From Thauera sp. (GTDB lineage Bacteria; Pseudomonadota; Gammaproteobacteria; Burkholderiales; Rhodocyclaceae), in NCBI GenBank assembly GCA_024235615.1, contig JACKMB010000001.1, forward strand, positions 372,001-436,000: a DNA stretch of 64,000 nt, read 5' to 3'. The notes under the pieces were generated by a model that worked only from the letters and a program-made list of their open reading frames with translations, was not told the DNA's origin and made no database searches. Positions 13,862 to 23,700 of this stretch are shown one piece after another. The position numbers were made by a program, and so were the translations under genes. Position 1 is the stretch's first letter. Every line of letters begins with the position of its first letter.

Positions 13862-14434
13862 TCACAGCAGCATCACCGCGCCCGCGGCGATCGAGAGCAG
13901 CACCAGCCAGGTCAGCACGCCGAAGCTGGTGACCTGCATCGCCACCTCGCTCGCCTCGACGTCCTCCTCGATGCCGAGCAGGCGATCGACGCCGTGGCGG
14001 ATGAGCATGGCCGAGGCGCCGAGCGCGACGAGGCCGACGAGCACCACGAACCACGCGCTGCCGAACACCACCGCGAGCGAGGACAACCACAGCGGCACCG
14101 GCGCGATCGCCGCCACCGCGTAGGCATCCTCGAGCCGATTGCTGCCGTCCTTGGCCATCGAGGCCTGGCGGATCGAGTTCGCCATGATCGGCACGCTGAA
14201 ATGCTCGGCCACGAAGAACAGCACCGCGGCGATCAGCCAGTTGCCGAAACCCGCCTCGGGGAACACGCGCTCGCCCACGCCCCCCGAAGCAAGCAGGATC
14301 ATCAGCGGCGGCAGCAGGGACATCGGCAGCACCAGGCGACGGAACAGCCAGTCCATCGGGGGCCGCGCCTGCGCGACCAGATCCCAGCCGTCTCGGCTCG
14401 AAACGACCATGCGGGGAAATTGCATCACGTCCAT
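13862..14434 (-). CDS. Yip1-like multi-pass inner membrane protein
   Basis: 190 residues from the ATG at 14434, which has AGAGGAG 8 nt upstream. Five hydrophobic segments follow a short amphipathic start with an aromatic/basic mix (SSRDGWDLVAQARPP). The pattern (cytoplasmic start, W-X-L near residue 16, PXXLLPPLMILL helix, then GNWLIAAVLFFVAEHF) resembles the bacterial Yip1/DUF1282 family. Function is unknown. It converges with smpB, ending 15 bp from it, and diverges from a MarR-type regulator that may control it; that link is inferred from layout alone. Confidence 0.6.
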   Translation of the reverse strand: MDVMQFPRMVVSSRDGWDLVAQARPPMDWLFRRLVLPMSLLPPLMILLASGGVGERVFPEAGFGNWLIAAVLFFVAEHFSVPIMANSIRQASMAKDGSNRLEDAYAVAAIAPVPLWLSSLAVVFGSAWFVVLVGLVALGASAMLIRHGVDRLLGIEEDVEASEVAMQVTSFGVLTWLVLLSIAAGAVMLL

Positions 14435-14521
14435 GATTCGGTCTCCTCTTTCGGGTGGGAATCCGGCCGCCACCTTGTGGATCTGTTCGAATCGGCGGCC
14501 GCTCTTTTTTTACATCACGAT

Positions 14522-14535
14522 TTGATATTAATCCC
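14522..14535. promoter_or_regulatory. Possible FNR/Dnr-type half-perfect box
   Basis: TTGAT-ATTA-ATCCC matches 8 of 10 conserved positions of TTGAT-N4-ATCAA. It lies in the AT-richer divergent region between the Yip1-like gene and the MarR gene. No convincing -10 is seen at the class II distance in either direction, so this is a weak call. Confidence 0.25.
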
Positions 14536-14611
14536 CAAGCGCCGGATTGCAAGCACGATCTCGCGATCGGGCTGCCGAAGCAACGGCGGAAGAAGATAAA
14601 ATCCGCACACG

Positions 14612-15019
14612 ATGAACACTCCACTCGACAAGTCCGAATTCGAGGCCCTCGCCGATTTCCGCTACCAGTTGCGCCGCTTCCTGCGCTTCTCCGAGCTGCT
14701 CACCCGGCGTCACGGCATCACCAACCTTCAATACCTGCTGCTGCTCCAGGTCAAGGGCTATCCCGGACGCGAATGGGCCTGCATCGGCGAGCTCGCCGAG
14801 CGCCTGCAGGCTCATCAGCACGGTGTGGTGTCGCTGGTCTCGCGCTGTGAGAAGCTGGGGCTGGTCGAGCGTCGCCCAGGGCGCGAGGATCGGCGCGCGG
14901 TCGAGGTGCACCTCACGGCCGAAGGCGAACGCCTGGCCGAGACGATCGCACTGCACCATCGCGAGGAAGTCAAGCTGCTCGGCGGCGTGTTCCGCGACCT
15001 CGCCTCACAGCTGCGCTGA
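14612..15019 (+). CDS. MarR-family transcriptional regulator
   Basis: 135 residues. The winged-helix core is clear: GITNLQYLLLLQVKG, then the helix-turn-helix around WACIGELAERLQAHQHGVVSLVSRCEKLGLVERRPGREDRRAVEVHLTAEG, with the DRR wing motif typical of MarR. No cysteine other than those in the HTH region suggests redox sensing, and the ligand is unknown. It diverges from the Yip1-like gene across 177 bp and converges with narL, ending 36 bp from it. Likely targets are itself and the divergent gene. Confidence 0.92.
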   Translation: MNTPLDKSEFEALADFRYQLRRFLRFSELLTRRHGITNLQYLLLLQVKGYPGREWACIGELAERLQAHQHGVVSLVSRCEKLGLVERRPGREDRRAVEVHLTAEGERLAETIALHHREEVKLLGGVFRDLASQLR

Positions 15020-15055
15020 GCCCGGGGCGCGACCGCCGACCTGCGGCGCCGAGCC

Positions 15056-15784
15056 TCAGGTCTCCGGCCCCTGCCCAAGGCCCTTCTCCACCGCGAACAC
15101 CGCCGCCTGCACGCGGCTGCTCAGGTTGAGCTTGCGCAGCATGTTCTGCACATGGATCTTCACCGTGCTCTCGGCGAGCTCGAGTGCGCGCGCGATCTCC
15201 TTGTTGCTCTGCCCGCGTGCGATGAATTGCAGGGTCTCGCGTTCGCGCGGCGACAGCTTGTCCAGTTCGGCGGCTTCGGCCCCGGTGACGGACGTGCTCC
15301 TCCCCTGCGGCGCCGGCGCAGGCGGGAGCCCGCCGCTCGCCGCCCTGCCCGGGGTGCCGCGCACGCCGCTCAAGAGCTTGCCCATCATCTGTGGCGACAC
15401 CACCGACTCTCCCTGCGCCGCCGTCTTGATCGCGGACACCAGGGTCTCGGCCTGGATGTTCTTCAGCAGGTAGCCACAGGCCCCCGCGCGCAGCGTCTCG
15501 ATGAGGTCGTCCGCATCCTCCGAGACGGTCAGCATCAGCACGCGCGTCTCCGGAGCCTCCTCGAGCATCAGGCGGGCAGCCTCGCGGCCGGAGAGCCCGG
15601 GCATGTTGTTGTCGAGCAGCACCACGTCCGGCCGCAGCTGGCCGGCGAGGCGGATGCCCTCGCGCCCGTCGCCGGCCTCGCCCACCACCTCGAAGCAGGC
15701 GTAGCTCTGCAGCAAGGAACGGATGCCGCTGCGGAACAGGGTGTGATCGTCCACCAGCAGGACGCGGATCTTGGCTTCGGTCAT
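15056..15784 (-). CDS. narL: Nitrate/nitrite response regulator NarL
   Basis: 242 residues. The receiver domain (about 5-125) has the acidic pair VDDH and the phospho-acceptor Asp58 in LLDNNMPGLSG. A Gly/Pro/Ala-rich linker (about 145-175), longer than in E. coli NarL, leads to a LuxR-type HTH (about 178-240) with LSPRERETLQFIARGQSNKEIARALELAESTVKIHVQNML. The start codon overlaps the narX stop by one base (TGATG), so the pair is coupled. Its place as the last gene after narI and narX indicates control of the nar operon in response to nitrate. Confidence 0.93.
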   Translation of the reverse strand: MTEAKIRVLLVDDHTLFRSGIRSLLQSYACFEVVGEAGDGREGIRLAGQLRPDVVLLDNNMPGLSGREAARLMLEEAPETRVLMLTVSEDADDLIETLRAGACGYLLKNIQAETLVSAIKTAAQGESVVSPQMMGKLLSGVRGTPGRAASGGLPPAPAPQGRSTSVTGAEAAELDKLSPRERETLQFIARGQSNKEIARALELAESTVKIHVQNMLRKLNLSSRVQAAVFAVEKGLGQGPET

Positions 15785-17751
15785 CAGGCTTCCACCTCGT
15801 TGGTTCGCGGCAGCTCCAGGCGGATCTCGGTGCCGCGCCCGGGCGAGGAGCGCACCGCGAAACGTCCGCCGATCCGCAGCGCGCGTTCACGCATGATCTG
15901 CAGCCCGATGTGCGCCTCGCCGTCGGTGGTGTCACGATCCTCGGCAAAGCCGACCCCGTCGTCGCGCACCGTCACCGCCAGTCCGTCGCGGCCGCGGCGC
16001 ACGCTCACCGACACCGTGCCGGCGCCGGCGTGCTTGCGCACGTTGGACAGCGCCTCCTGGACGATGTAGAGCACCTGGGTCTCGGCCTCGGGATCGAGCG
16101 GCGCGCCGTCGCCCTGTACGTCGAGATCGGTGGCGATGCCCGTCTGCTCCGCGAGCCGGCGCAGCGCCGCCGCGATCGCGGCATCGAGGTCCTGCTGCTC
16201 GACCCGGGTGCGGAAATGCACCAGCAGCTCGCGCACGTCCTCGTAGCTCTCCTGGATGCCGCGGCGCAACATCTCCACCGTCGTGCGCACGTCCTCGGCG
16301 CGCTGCTCGGCGAGCGCGCGCTCGAGCATCTGCACCTGCAGGTTCAGGAAGGCCAGGCCCTGCGCGATCGAATCGTGCAGCTCGCGCGCGAGCAGGTTGC
16401 GCTCCTCCGAGACCGCGAGCTCACGCTCGCGTGCATGCAGGCGCTGGTTCTCGATCGCGATGCCGAGCTGCTGACCGAGCGTCTCGAGGAGCTGGCGGTC
16501 GGCGTCGCCGATCGGCTGCGAATGATCGAAGTACAGGTTGAACACGCCGAGCGCGCGCTTGTTGGCGGTGATCGAGGTCGCCGAGACCGTGCGGAAGCCG
16601 GCGCGCAGGCAGGCATCGCGGGTGACCGCGAGTGAGGCGTTGCGCACGTCCAGGGTCAGCGACAACCCGCTGCCCTGCGCCGCCTCGCCGCACACGCATT
16701 CGCCGCAGGCGAGGACCTCCTCGCGATCGAGGAAGTCCTCGCCCAGCCCGTCGTGAACGATCATGCACAGGTTGCGAGACTCGAGGTCGAGCAGGCGCGC
16801 CGAACTCGCGCTCGCACCCAGCGTCTTCTGCACGCGCTCGAGGAAGCCCTTGCACAGCGTATCGACGTCGTTGGGCTCGCGCAGGAAGGCGACGATGTCG
16901 TAAAGGATCTCGAGCTCGCGGTTCTTCTCTTCCAGGCTGCGCGTCTTGGCCGCGACGCGCTCCTCGAGCGTGTCGTAGACGCTCTGCAGGTGGGCGGCCA
17001 TGCGATTGAAGCCGGCCGAGAGCTCGCCGAACTCGTCCTTGGACAATACCGGCACGCGGGCGTCGAAATCTTCCTGGCCCATGCGCTTGACGCCCTCGTG
17101 GAGCTCGAATACGGGGCGGATCACGGTGAGGAAGAAGAAGCGCAGCAGCAGGATCGTGCCGATCACTGCGAGCGCGATCAGGATGACCTGCGAGGTGCGC
17201 AGGATGTTGGTGTTGCGCGCGTAGCTCTGCTCCATGCGCAGCACGAGTTGATTGATCGAGTCGACGCAGGCCTCGGCGGCGGCATCGAACTCGAGCCCGC
17301 GCAGGTGCAGGTTCTGCGGGCTCGGGTCGGCGACGATCGCGCTCAGGATCGGGCGGCTGCGCGTCGCCCAGTTGTCGGCCATCTTCGCCAGGTCTTCGGG
17401 GATGCCGTCCTCGCGTGGCACGAACAGCGGCCGTGAGGGATCTCCGCGGCGCAGCACGGAGAGGACGGCGTCGAAATCATCGATCCGCTCCTGCAGGTCG
17501 GCGGCGAACGCGCTGCGGTCGATCTTCTCGACGTCGGCGCGCGCGAGGTGATGAGCGAGGCGGTACACCCGCATGCGCAGGCTGCCGGCATCGTTGATCG
17601 CCGCCGCCGCGCCCTCCAGGTGCCAGGAGATGAACAGGGTCAGCGCGATCGCGGCGAGCGCCACGAGGAAGAAGCCGAGCAGCATGCCGGTGATCTTGAC
17701 CGACAGGCCCGAGCTGCGGATGAACATGAGAATCGGTGCTTTCTTGCGCAT
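15784..17751 (-). CDS. narX: Nitrate/nitrite sensor histidine kinase NarX
   Basis: 655 residues. The first membrane helix (about 20-42) is followed by a periplasmic ligand domain with the P-box-like LRMRVYRLAHHL (about 58-69), a second helix near 185-205 and a HAMP domain. A coiled coil leads to a GAF-like module (about 290-435) that holds a cysteine cluster CGECVCG (Cys349, Cys352, Cys354). The HisKA_3 dimerisation domain has ARELHDSIAQGLAFLNLQVQ with His459, and an intact ATPase domain has DDGVGF and a glycine-rich GLQIM region. It senses nitrate/nitrite across the membrane and phosphorylates NarL. It begins 80 bp after narI and is co-directional, so it is likely co-transcribed with the nitrate reductase. 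Confidence 0.93.
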   Translation of the reverse strand: MRKKAPILMFIRSSGLSVKITGMLLGFFLVALAAIALTLFISWHLEGAAAAINDAGSLRMRVYRLAHHLARADVEKIDRSAFAADLQERIDDFDAVLSVLRRGDPSRPLFVPREDGIPEDLAKMADNWATRSRPILSAIVADPSPQNLHLRGLEFDAAAEACVDSINQLVLRMEQSYARNTNILRTSQVILIALAVIGTILLLRFFFLTVIRPVFELHEGVKRMGQEDFDARVPVLSKDEFGELSAGFNRMAAHLQSVYDTLEERVAAKTRSLEEKNRELEILYDIVAFLREPNDVDTLCKGFLERVQKTLGASASSARLLDLESRNLCMIVHDGLGEDFLDREEVLACGECVCGEAAQGSGLSLTLDVRNASLAVTRDACLRAGFRTVSATSITANKRALGVFNLYFDHSQPIGDADRQLLETLGQQLGIAIENQRLHARERELAVSEERNLLARELHDSIAQGLAFLNLQVQMLERALAEQRAEDVRTTVEMLRRGIQESYEDVRELLVHFRTRVEQQDLDAAIAAALRRLAEQTGIATDLDVQGDGAPLDPEAETQVLYIVQEALSNVRKHAGAGTVSVSVRRGRDGLAVTVRDDGVGFAEDRDTTDGEAHIGLQIMRERALRIGGRFAVRSSPGRGTEIRLELPRTNEVEA

Positions 17752-17831
17752 CCGCGCAAGCTAGGGGCAAAAAGGTCGAAAGGCAAGGCCGGCGGCCGTG
17801 TCGGCCGCCCGCCCTGCCCTTCGCTTCAGCC

Positions 17832-18524
17832 TCAGGCCAGGCGGCGCTTGGTCCGGACGATCTGGTAGGCGCGCGTCAGGTAGCTGAACGGCGCGGTCAG
17901 GATGTGCACCAGGCGGGTGAAGGGGAACACCAGGAACACCGTCATGCCGAAGAAGATGTGCGCACGGAAGATCGGATCGACCTTGGTCATCAGCTCGGGT
18001 TGCGGGTTCAGCAGCAGGATGCTCTTGACCCACTCGGCCAGCGCAAGCATCACGGCCGGATCACCCTTGGCGGCGTGACCGATCGAGAACGGCACGGTCA
18101 GCAGGCCGAGGATCAGCGTGGCCATCAGCCAGGTGATGATGAACACGTCGCTGCGACGGCTGTTGATGCGCACGCGCGGGTTGTACATGCGGCGATACCA
18201 CAGCATGGAGCCACCGACCAGGCACATGATGCCGAAGATCACGCCGGCGATGATGGCGATCCACTGGTGCGCCAGGTCGGAGATCCCCAGGCCGAGCCAG
18301 AGCCCGTGCGGCAGCACGAGACCAGCGAAGTGGCCGAAGAAGATCATGATGATGCCGACGTGGAACAGGTTGCTCGCCAGCATCATGCCCTGCTTGGACA
18401 GCAGCTGCGACGAATCGGTCTTCCAGGTGTACTGCTCGTTGTCGTAACGGATCCAGCTGCCGATCACGAACACGGTCAGCGCAATGTAGGGATAGACCCC
18501 GAAAATCAGGTTGGTCAGGGACAT
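17832..18524 (-). CDS. narI: Respiratory nitrate reductase gamma subunit (cytochrome b)
   Basis: 230 residues with five membrane helices and the NarI layout (start LIFGVYPYIALTVFVIGSWIRYD). Two His pairs for the two b haems are visible, in LFHVGIIMIFFGHFAG and in the last helices around FRAHIFFGMTVFLVFPFTRLVHI. It oxidises quinol on the periplasmic side and passes electrons inward to NarH and NarG. It starts 10 bp after narJ and is the last structural gene before narXL. Confidence 0.97.
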   Translation of the reverse strand: MSLTNLIFGVYPYIALTVFVIGSWIRYDNEQYTWKTDSSQLLSKQGMMLASNLFHVGIIMIFFGHFAGLVLPHGLWLGLGISDLAHQWIAIIAGVIFGIMCLVGGSMLWYRRMYNPRVRINSRRSDVFIITWLMATLILGLLTVPFSIGHAAKGDPAVMLALAEWVKSILLLNPQPELMTKVDPIFRAHIFFGMTVFLVFPFTRLVHILTAPFSYLTRAYQIVRTKRRLA

Positions 18525-18534
18525 CGTCTTCTCC

Positions 18535-19083
18535 TCAGGCGGCCATGCGGGCCAGCGAGCTGTGGTTTTCGATCACGCGAACGAGCGCCGCATAGGGGCT
18601 CTCCGCCTTTTCCAGGTTGGTCGCGAGCACGTTGAACACCTTCACCGCGTCGGTCAGGAACACGCGCGCCTCGGTCTCCTCGAGTTGCGACACGAACTCC
18701 ATCATCATCGGCAGGTAGTCCGGGATCTCGTGTTCGTCGTGCTGCAGTCCGTAGGACTTGTAGAACTCCGACAGGTCGATCAGCGCCGGACCACGGTTCT
18801 TGTCGTCGCCGAACACGTGGTGTGTCAGGTGCAGGCTGTGCTCGGGAGTGAGGTCGAAGGTCTTGACGAAACGGCCTTCGAGCTCGGTCTGGTCCTGAGC
18901 GAGCATCCAGTCGATGAAACCGGCGATGCTCTCGTGCTCAGCCTCGGTGAACACCTTGTCGGTGTCCACCGAGCGCACCAGACCCCGCGCGCCGCCCTGC
19001 TCCGAGACCGCGGCGCGCAGGTCGCCGACGATCTCGCTGCCCGGGTAGTCGAGCAGCACGGCAAGCAGCTTGTAGGTCTGCAT
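18535..19083 (-). CDS. narJ: Nitrate reductase assembly chaperone NarJ
   Basis: 182 residues. The start YKLLAVLLDYPGSEIVGDL and the middle FVKTFDLTPEHSLHLTHHVFGD are characteristic of NarJ (TorD/NarJ superfamily). It is a cytoplasmic chaperone needed for Mo-bis-MGD and Fe-S insertion into NarG before membrane docking, and is not part of the final complex. It sits between narH and narI with 10-12 bp gaps. Confidence 0.97.
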   Translation of the reverse strand: MQTYKLLAVLLDYPGSEIVGDLRAAVSEQGGARGLVRSVDTDKVFTEAEHESIAGFIDWMLAQDQTELEGRFVKTFDLTPEHSLHLTHHVFGDDKNRGPALIDLSEFYKSYGLQHDEHEIPDYLPMMMEFVSQLEETEARVFLTDAVKVFNVLATNLEKAESPYAALVRVIENHSSLARMAA

Positions 19084-19095
19084 GGTTCAGTCTCC

Positions 19096-20667
19096 TCAGT
19101 AGCGTTCGCCGGTGACGTCGTGCATCTCGTCGGCGTGCGGGACCGGCTTGCGCGGCTCCATCGACTCCTTGCGGCGCTCGGGGAACAGCGAGTTCGGCGA
19201 GATGCCGACCGACGAGGCGCTGCCGAAGCTGAAGCCGGCCTGGCCCTGGAAGCCGTGGTAGTCCTCGAGGCGCATCTCTTCCTTGGAGGTCGGGATCACG
19301 AAGCGGTCTTCGTAGTTCGCGATCGCCAGGTAGCGATACATCTCCTTGGCCATGTCCTCGGTCATGCCCACCGCGTCGAGCGCGCGCGTGTCGGGCGTGC
19401 CCTCGACGTGCACCGAGCGCTGGTAGGAGCGCATCGCGATCATGCGGTTGAGCGCGTCGACGATCGGCTGCTCCTTGCCGGCGGTCATCAGGTTGGCCAG
19501 GTACTTGACCGGCAGGCGCATCGCGGAAGCCTTCGGGATCACGCCGTCGGCCTCGGTCGGCAGCGCCTTCTGGTCGATCTGCGACTGCACCGGCGAGAGC
19601 GGCGGCACGTACCAGATCATCGGCAGCGTGCGGTACTCGGGGTGCAGCGGGAAGGCGATCTTCCACTGCACGGCCATCTTGTAGATCGGCGATTTCTGCG
19701 CGGCGAGGATCCAGTCGTCGGTGATGCCGTCCTTCTTGGCCTGCTCGATCACGGCCGGGTCGAAGGGATCGACGAACATGTCCAGGTGCTCCTGGTACAG
19801 GTCCTGGACGTTGTCGGCGCTGGCCGCGGCCGAGACCTTGTCGGCGTCGTACAGGATGATGCCGTTGTAGCGGATGCGACCCACGCAGGACTCGGAACAG
19901 ACGGTCGGCATGCCGTTCTCGACGCGCGGGTAGCAGCCCACGCACTTCTCGGCCTTGGACGACTCCCAGTTGAAGAACACCTTCTTGTACGGGCAGCCCG
20001 AGATGCACATCCGCCAGCCGCGGCAGCGGTCCTGGTCGGCGAGCACGATGCCGTCTTCCTCGCGCTTGTAGAGCGCGCCGGACGGGCACGAGGCCACGCA
20101 CGCCGGGTTGATGCAGTGGTTGCAGATACGCGGCAGGTACATGTGGAAGGTGTTTTCGAACTGCTTGTACATTTCCTTCTCCATGTTGGAGAAGTTCTTG
20201 TCACGAGCACGGGAGGCGAACTCGCCGGCGAGGTCGTCTTCCCAGTTCGGGCCCCAGGTGATCTTGTCCATCTTCTCGCCGGTGATCTGCGAGACCGGAC
20301 GCGCGGTCGGCGCGGCCTCGGACAGCGGCGCGTTCTGCAGACGGGCGTAGTCGTAGGTGAAGGGCTCGTAGTAGTCGTCGATCTCGGGCAGGTTCGGGTT
20401 GGAGAAGATCTGCACGATCTTCTTCAGACGACCGCCGGCCTTGAGCTCGAGCTTGCCATTGAGCTTGGTCCAGCCGCCCTTCCACTTGTCCTGGTTCTCC
20501 CACTCCTTCGGGTAACCGATGCCGGGCTTGGACTCGACGTTGTTGAACCAGGCGTACTCGACGCCCTTGCGGTTGGTCCACACGTTCTTGCAGGTCACGG
20601 AGCAGGTGTGGCAACCGATGCACTTGTCGAGGTTGAACACCATCGCGAATTGCGCGCGGATTTTCAT
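19096..20667 (-). CDS. narH: Respiratory nitrate reductase beta subunit (iron-sulfur)
   Basis: 523 residues. Four ferredoxin-type cysteine groups are visible: CIGCHTCSVTC near residue 16, CNHCINPACVASCPSG near 184, CRGWRMCISGCP near 217, and CVGC with CSESCVG near 244-265. Trp in CRGW replaces one cysteine, as expected for the [3Fe-4S] cluster next to three [4Fe-4S] clusters. The protein wires NarI to NarG on the cytoplasmic face of the membrane. It starts 35 bp after narG. Confidence 0.98.
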   Translation of the reverse strand: MKIRAQFAMVFNLDKCIGCHTCSVTCKNVWTNRKGVEYAWFNNVESKPGIGYPKEWENQDKWKGGWTKLNGKLELKAGGRLKKIVQIFSNPNLPEIDDYYEPFTYDYARLQNAPLSEAAPTARPVSQITGEKMDKITWGPNWEDDLAGEFASRARDKNFSNMEKEMYKQFENTFHMYLPRICNHCINPACVASCPSGALYKREEDGIVLADQDRCRGWRMCISGCPYKKVFFNWESSKAEKCVGCYPRVENGMPTVCSESCVGRIRYNGIILYDADKVSAAASADNVQDLYQEHLDMFVDPFDPAVIEQAKKDGITDDWILAAQKSPIYKMAVQWKIAFPLHPEYRTLPMIWYVPPLSPVQSQIDQKALPTEADGVIPKASAMRLPVKYLANLMTAGKEQPIVDALNRMIAMRSYQRSVHVEGTPDTRALDAVGMTEDMAKEMYRYLAIANYEDRFVIPTSKEEMRLEDYHGFQGQAGFSFGSASSVGISPNSLFPERRKESMEPRKPVPHADEMHDVTGERY

Positions 20668-20702
20668 TTGTTTCTCCTGAATCTCTGGTCTCGAGTCGGC
20701 GC

Positions 20703-23700
20703 TTACTTCTTGCCGATGCCCACGGGGTTGCGCTGGGCTTCGCGTTCGGGCGTGAGCGGACGCTCCAGCCAGTCGATGTCCTGGTCCTCGATCTTGTGGA
20801 TGACCACGACTTCGTCACGCTGGCAACCGACGGTGCCGTAGTAGTTGAAGCTGTAGGCCAGTTGCGCATAGCCGCCGACCATGTTGGTGGGCTTGACGAT
20901 GACGCGGGTGACCGAGTTCAGGATGCCGCCACGCTTGCCGGTGGTGTTCGAGCCGGGCACGTTCACGTTCTTTTCCTGGGCGTGGTACATGATCGCCATG
21001 CCACGCGGGATGCGCTGCGAGACCACCGCGCGGGCCACCGTGGCGCCGTTGGCGTTGATCGCCTCGACCCAGTCGTTGTCCTTGATGCCGATGGTCGCGG
21101 CCTCTTCCTCGGACAGCCACACGTACGGGCCACCGCGGAACAGGTTCAGCATGCGCAGGTTGTCCTGGTAGCTGGAGTGGATGCCCCACTTGGAGTGCGG
21201 GGTGATCCACGACAGGGTCAGGTGCGGCTTGTTGCGCACGCTGTCGGGCACCTTCTCGTGGGCCTTGAGGTCGACCGGCGGCTTGTAGGTGCAGAAGCCT
21301 TCGCCGAAGTCGAGGAACCACTCGTGGTCCTGGTAGAAGTGCGCACGGCCGGTCAGGGTACGGAACGGGATGTGCTCGTGGATGTTGGTGTAGCCCGCGG
21401 TGTAGGACACGGTCTCCGACTCGATGCCGGACCAGGTGGGCGCGGTGATGATCTTGCGCGGCTGGGCGACGATGTCGCGGAAGGTGATCTTGTCCTCGTG
21501 GCGGCCGGCATACAGGTGGTGGTGGTCGATGCCGGTCTTCTTCGACAGCGCGCTCCACGACTTGTGTGCCACCTCGCCGTTGGTCTCGGGCGCCATGCGC
21601 ATGACCGAGTCGCAGACGTAGATGTCTTCCTCGAGCGAAGGCATGCCCTTCGAGACGCCCTCGACCTGCACCGGGTAGTTGCACTTCTTGAGCTCTTCGT
21701 ATTCCTGGGTGGTGTCCCAGTCGAGGCCCTTGACGTTGTTCCCCAGCTTGACCATCAGCGGGCCGAGCGCGATGTACTTGTTGTAGATCTGGCCATAGTC
21801 GCGCTCGACGAGCTTGAGCATCGGCATGGTCTTGCCCGGGATGGGCTCGCACTCGCCGTGCTTCCAGTCCTTGCCGACGCCCATCGGGGTGGCGAGCTCG
21901 GTCGGCGAGTCGTGCTGCATCGGCAGCGAGACCACGTCCTTGCGGGTGCCGAGGTGCTTGGCGCCGAGCGCGGTGAAGGTCTTCGCCAGCGTGCGGAAGA
22001 TCTGCCAGTCGGACTTCGACTCCCAGCCCGGCGTCACCGCCTCACCCAGCGGGTGGATGAAGGGGTGCATGTCGGTGGTGTTGAGGTCGTTCTTCTCGTA
22101 CCAGGTCGCGGTCGGCAGGATGATGTCCGAATAGGCACCGGTCGAGTTGAGGCGGAAGTTGACGTCCACCATCAGGTCGAGCTTGCCGGTGGGGCCGTGC
22201 TCGCGCCACTTCACTTCCTTGCAGTTGTTGCCCGCGCCGCCTTCCTGCATCACGCCGTTCTGCGCGCCCAGCAGGTGCTTGAGGAAGTACTCGTGGCCCT
22301 TGGCCGACGAGCCGATCAGGTTGGCACGCCACACGATCAGGTTGCGCGGCCAGTTCTCCTCGGCGTCCGGGTCGGCGAAGGACACGTCGAGCGCGCCCGA
22401 CTTGAGCTGGTCGACCACGTACTTCGACACGCTCGCCTCGTCGGTCGCTCCGGCACGCGCCGCCTCCTCGGCCAGCTCGATCGGGTTGCGGTTGAAGTGC
22501 GGGGCGGACGGCAGCCAGCCCATGCGCACGGCCTTGACGTTGTAGTCGGCGAGCGAGGAGCCCTTGTTGCGGCAGGGGCCGGCCGGCGACAGCAGCGAGT
22601 CGGCGTCCACCGTCTCGTAGCGCCACTGGTCGGTGTGGAAGTACCAGAACGAGGTCGAGTTCATGTGGCGCGGCGGACGCTGCCAGTCGAGCGCGAACGC
22701 GATCGGCGCCCAGCCGGCCTGCGGACGCAGCTTCTCCTGACCCACGTAGTGCGCCCAGCCGCCACCGGTCTGACCCACGCAGCCGCACATGTGCAGCAGG
22801 TTCATGATCGCGCGATAGGCGAGGTCGTTGTGGTACCAGTGGTTGATCGCCGCGCCCATGATGACCATGGAACGACCGCGGGTCTTGGAGGCGTTCTCGG
22901 CGAACTCGCGGCCGGTGCGCTCGAGGTCGGCGGCCTTGACGCCGGTCTGCTTGGCAGCCCAGGCCGGGGTGTAGGCGACGTTGGCGTCGTCGTAGGACGA
23001 GGCCACGTTGCCGCCGCCCAGACCGCGGTCGATGCCGTACTGCGCGACCTGCATGTCGAACACGGAGGTCACGAAGGCCTCTTCGCCATTGGCGAGCTTC
23101 AGGCGGCGGGCCGGCACGTTGCGGTACAGCAGTGCGGGCTCGCCCGGCACGAAGTGCGGGAAGCCCACCGAGACGACCTCGTCATGGCTGCCCATGCAGG
23201 TGAGCTCGGCCTCGGTCTCGGCCTGGTCGGCACCGGCCTTCTCGAGCAGGTTCCACTTGCCCTCCTCGCCCCAGCGGAAGCCGATCGTGCCGTTCGGCGC
23301 GATGAAGCGGCCGCTCTTCTTGTCGAAGACGATGGTCTTCCACTCGGGGTTGTTGGCCTCGCCGAGGTTGTTGTCGAAGTCGGACGCGCGCAGGTTGCGG
23401 TCGGACACGTAGCCCTCGCCATACTTGCGCAGCACGACCTGCATCGGCAGGTCGGTGTACTTGCGCGCGTACTCGGTGAAGTACGGGTCCTGCTTCTCGA
23501 CCAGGAACTCCTTCAGCGCGACGTGGCCCATGGCCAGGAAGGCGGCGGCGTCGGTGCCCTGCTTGACCGGCATCCACAGGTCGGCGAACTTGACGTACTC
23601 GGCGTAGTCCGGCGCCATCGACACGATCTTGGTGCCCTTGTAGCGCACTTCGGTGGCGAAGTGGGCGTCGGGGGTACGGGTCATCGGCAGGTTGGCGCCG

